Under the pieces are notes generated by a model that saw only the letters and a list, made by a program, of their open reading frames with translations, was not told the origin of the DNA and made no database searches. From JBFEYJ01 sp041546305 (GTDB taxonomy: Bacteria > Pseudomonadota > Gammaproteobacteria > Thiohalomonadales > Thiohalomonadaceae), in the NCBI GenBank assembly GCA_041546305.1, contig JBFEWO010000131.1:1-7807 (forward strand): DNA of 7,807 bases. The letters run 5' to 3'. Position numbers and translations under genes: made by a program. Shown here one piece after another: positions 6,633 to 7,807 of this stretch (positions are counted from its first letter, which is position 1; every line of letters begins with the position of its first letter).

Positions 6633-7010
6633 ATGGCTGCAATACTTTTTTCTCTTATCGAATCCCCCAAGCACCCGAACCTGTCAGCGCTCTTCTCCCG
6701 CCTTGGTTACGAAGAGATACAGCTGACCTCGACGCGCAAGGCGGTGAGTCAGCTGAAGAAACAGGTGCCGGACGTTGTCGTAGCTGATTTTGTCTATGGG
6801 TTCAGCAACAACTACAGTGGCGTACATATCAGCAATCTGGATGTGTTTTTGATGAGTATGCCGAAGTTTGCACCGCAGGCCAGTGTGATTGTGTTGGTAG
6901 ATCCTACTGAGATGGCGTATGCCGAAAAGATGCGGGATATCTTTCCGGTAAAGGCAATCCTGCCTTTCACGGTATCGGAGCAGGAGCTGGAATCACTTTT
7001 GGTCCGCTGA
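6633..7010 (+). CDS. Small degenerate receiver-like (pseudo-REC) protein of unknown function
   Basis: This 125-residue soluble protein follows an alternating beta-alpha order like a CheY-type receiver. It has a first strand MAAILFSLI, a helix NLSALFSRLGY, a strand ending PDVVVADF with D52 where the phospho-acceptor Asp would sit, a strand ASVIVLVD, and an AILPF...ELESLL end resembling the KPF region and last helix. The acidic pair after strand 1 is absent (SL instead), the Thr/Ser after strand 4 is replaced, and the Lys before Pro-Phe is Leu. If it is a receiver it is probably not phosphorylated in the normal way. I chose the ATG at 6633, preceded by a weak AGTGA. A GTG at 6624 would add three residues and overlap the rlmD stop by 4 nt. 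Either way it looks translationally coupled to rlmD, and a terminator-like hairpin follows. The gene is likely real; the fold assignment is inference and I do not recognise a named family. Confidence 0.7.
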   Translation: MAAILFSLIESPKHPNLSALFSRLGYEEIQLTSTRKAVSQLKKQVPDVVVADFVYGFSNNYSGVHISNLDVFLMSMPKFAPQASVIVLVDPTEMAYAEKMRDIFPVKAILPFTVSEQELESLLVR

Positions 7011-7017
7011 GAAAATC

Positions 7018-7042
7018 GGCGCTCGGCTCGACAGCGCCTTTT
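7018..7042 (+). terminator. Probable intrinsic terminator after the receiver-like gene
   Basis: GGCGCT (7018-7023) and AGCGCC (7033-7038) form a perfect 6-bp GC-rich stem around a 9-nt loop, followed at once by TTTT (7039-7042). AAAA at 7012-7015 could extend pairing with the T-run across a 2-nt bulge. It starts 8 nt after the receiver-like stop codon, and would end the rlmD transcription unit before the alkD-family gene. The T-run is short, so termination may be partial. Confidence 0.6.
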
Positions 7043-7060
7043 GCCCACGGACAGACAGGC

Positions 7061-7066
7061 AAGAGG
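7061..7066 (+). promoter_or_regulatory. Ribosome binding site fixing the alkD-family start
   Basis: AAGAGG directly abuts an ATG at 7067, leaving no spacing, but stands 9 nt before the in-frame ATG at 7076. Normal Shine-Dalgarno spacing therefore favours the second ATG. Confidence 0.55.
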
Positions 7067-7075
7067 ATGTGCGTA

Positions 7076-7783
7076 ATGGGTGTTGAGCTAATCAGGCAGC
7101 AGCTTAATCAGCTGGCAGATCCAAAGCAGGCAGCGAACCTGCAGCGTTTTTTCAAGACGGGACCCGGTGATTACGGTGAAGGGGACCGGTTCCTTGGCCT
7201 GCGGGTGCCGCAGATACGCAAGCTGGTCAAGGCGTTTGCAGCAACCCCGATTAGGGATATACAGCAGTTGCTGCGATCGGACATTCATGAGGAGCGGCTG
7301 CTGGCGCTGCTGCTCATGGTAGAGCGCTTTCAATCTGGCGATGAAAAAGAAAGGGAGAGGCTATATCGCCATTACCTGGCCTCAACCCGCTATATCAACA
7401 ACTGGGACCTGGTGGATGCCTCGGCGGAGCACATCATCGGGGCGTGGCTGTTCGACAAGTCCCGCGAGCCGCTTTATCAATTGGCGAAATCCGGTTCGTT
7501 ATGGGATCGGCGAATCGCCATCATGGCGACCTTTCATTTCATCAAGCACGGTGACTATGCCGAGACCATGCAAATTTCCGATTGTCTATTGCAGGACAGC
7601 CATGACCTGATCCACAAGGCAGTGGGCTGGATGCTGAGAGAGGTGGGCAAGCGTGATCCTCACTTGGAAGAGGCTTTTTTGCGCAAACATTACCGGGAAA
7701 TGCCGCGCACCATGCTGCGTTATGCCATCGAGCGTTTTCCGGAACAAAAACGCCAGGACTATCTCAAAGGTCGAATTGCATAA
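7076..7783 (+). CDS. AlkD-family DNA alkylation repair protein (HEAT-like repeat glycosylase)
   Basis: Known AlkD enzymes remove N3-alkyladenine and N7-alkylguanine from DNA, starting base excision repair, without flipping the base out. This protein has 235 residues, close to Bacillus cereus AlkD, and is all-helical with repeated antiparallel helix pairs (HEAT-like, or ALR, repeats) along its length. GLRVPQIRKLVK near residues 42-53 is a typical family segment. The three residues important in B. cereus AlkD (W109, D113, W187) have clear counterparts here: W110 and D114 in NWDLVD, and W185 in HKAVGWMLREVGK. The conserved end MPRTMLRYAIERFPE is also present. The ATG at 7067 would add three residues but has no spacing from the AAGAGG site. 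A terminator-like hairpin lies just upstream, so it may have its own promoter, which I could not identify. Family is firm; activity is inferred from the residues. Confidence 0.92.
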   Translation: MGVELIRQQLNQLADPKQAANLQRFFKTGPGDYGEGDRFLGLRVPQIRKLVKAFAATPIRDIQQLLRSDIHEERLLALLLMVERFQSGDEKERERLYRHYLASTRYINNWDLVDASAEHIIGAWLFDKSREPLYQLAKSGSLWDRRIAIMATFHFIKHGDYAETMQISDCLLQDSHDLIHKAVGWMLREVGKRDPHLEEAFLRKHYREMPRTMLRYAIERFPEQKRQDYLKGRIA

Positions 7784-7807
7784 TGCAGCGAGACTTGAGA
7801 CAGTGCA

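Noticed and set aside
7067..7075. ATG at 7067 as start of the AlkD-family gene
   Set aside because: The AAGAGG site touches this ATG with no spacing, whereas it is well placed for the ATG at 7076. The difference is only three residues.
7783..7807. ATG overlapping the AlkD-family stop (TAATG), open to the window edge
   Set aside because: Only about eight codons are visible, with no ribosome binding site or recognisable residues, so a new gene cannot be supported.

Overview
This window looks like ordinary chromosome from a gammaproteobacterium outside the Enterobacterales, possibly a Chromatiales- or Thiotrichales-like lineage (the order is inference). The evidence is rsmJ, which is largely a gammaproteobacterial gene, a cysM-rlmD pair of the type seen next to barA/gacS and relA, an E. 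coli-like fbaB, and a fused SpmA/SpmB membrane protein. DNA is moderately GC-rich. I see no mobile elements, tRNA or rRNA genes, CRISPR arrays or obvious signs of recent transfer. Coding is dense and no gap reaches 120 bases.

Layout. Positions 1-1855 (+) hold the 3' part of an SpmAB-type membrane protein, whose 5' end lies outside the window, followed 10 nt later by rsmJ. Positions 1859-2656 (-) hold an exported L,D-transpeptidase convergent with rsmJ, with only 3 nt between the two stop codons. An 83-bp divergent spacer follows, then fbaB (class I fructose-bisphosphate aldolase, + strand, strong ribosome binding site) at 2740-3789. At 3830-4174 (-) is a stand-alone histidine phosphotransfer (Hpt) protein. 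It is divergent from cysM (4290-5183, +) across a 115-bp spacer holding two good promoters that overlap face to face. rlmD (5296-6627, +) follows after a spacer with nested inverted repeats. A small degenerate receiver-like protein (6633-7010, +) comes next and ends at a terminator-like hairpin. Last is an AlkD-family DNA glycosylase (7076-7783, +).

How the genes relate. Most are housekeeping genes: ribosome modification (rsmJ, rlmD), cysteine synthesis (cysM), sugar-phosphate metabolism (fbaB), cell-wall cross-linking (L,D-transpeptidase) and repair of alkylated DNA (alkD family). The unusual part is the signalling content around cysM-rlmD. In E. coli barA is divergent from rlmD-relA, and in Pseudomonas gacS lies near cysM-rlmD-relA. 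Here that site holds only an Hpt domain resembling the C-terminal Hpt of BarA/GacS. Where relA would follow rlmD there is instead a receiver-like protein that keeps the phospho-acceptor-position Asp but lacks the other key receiver residues. This suggests a split or eroded BarA/GacS-type phosphorelay, and it is the part of the window most worth following up.
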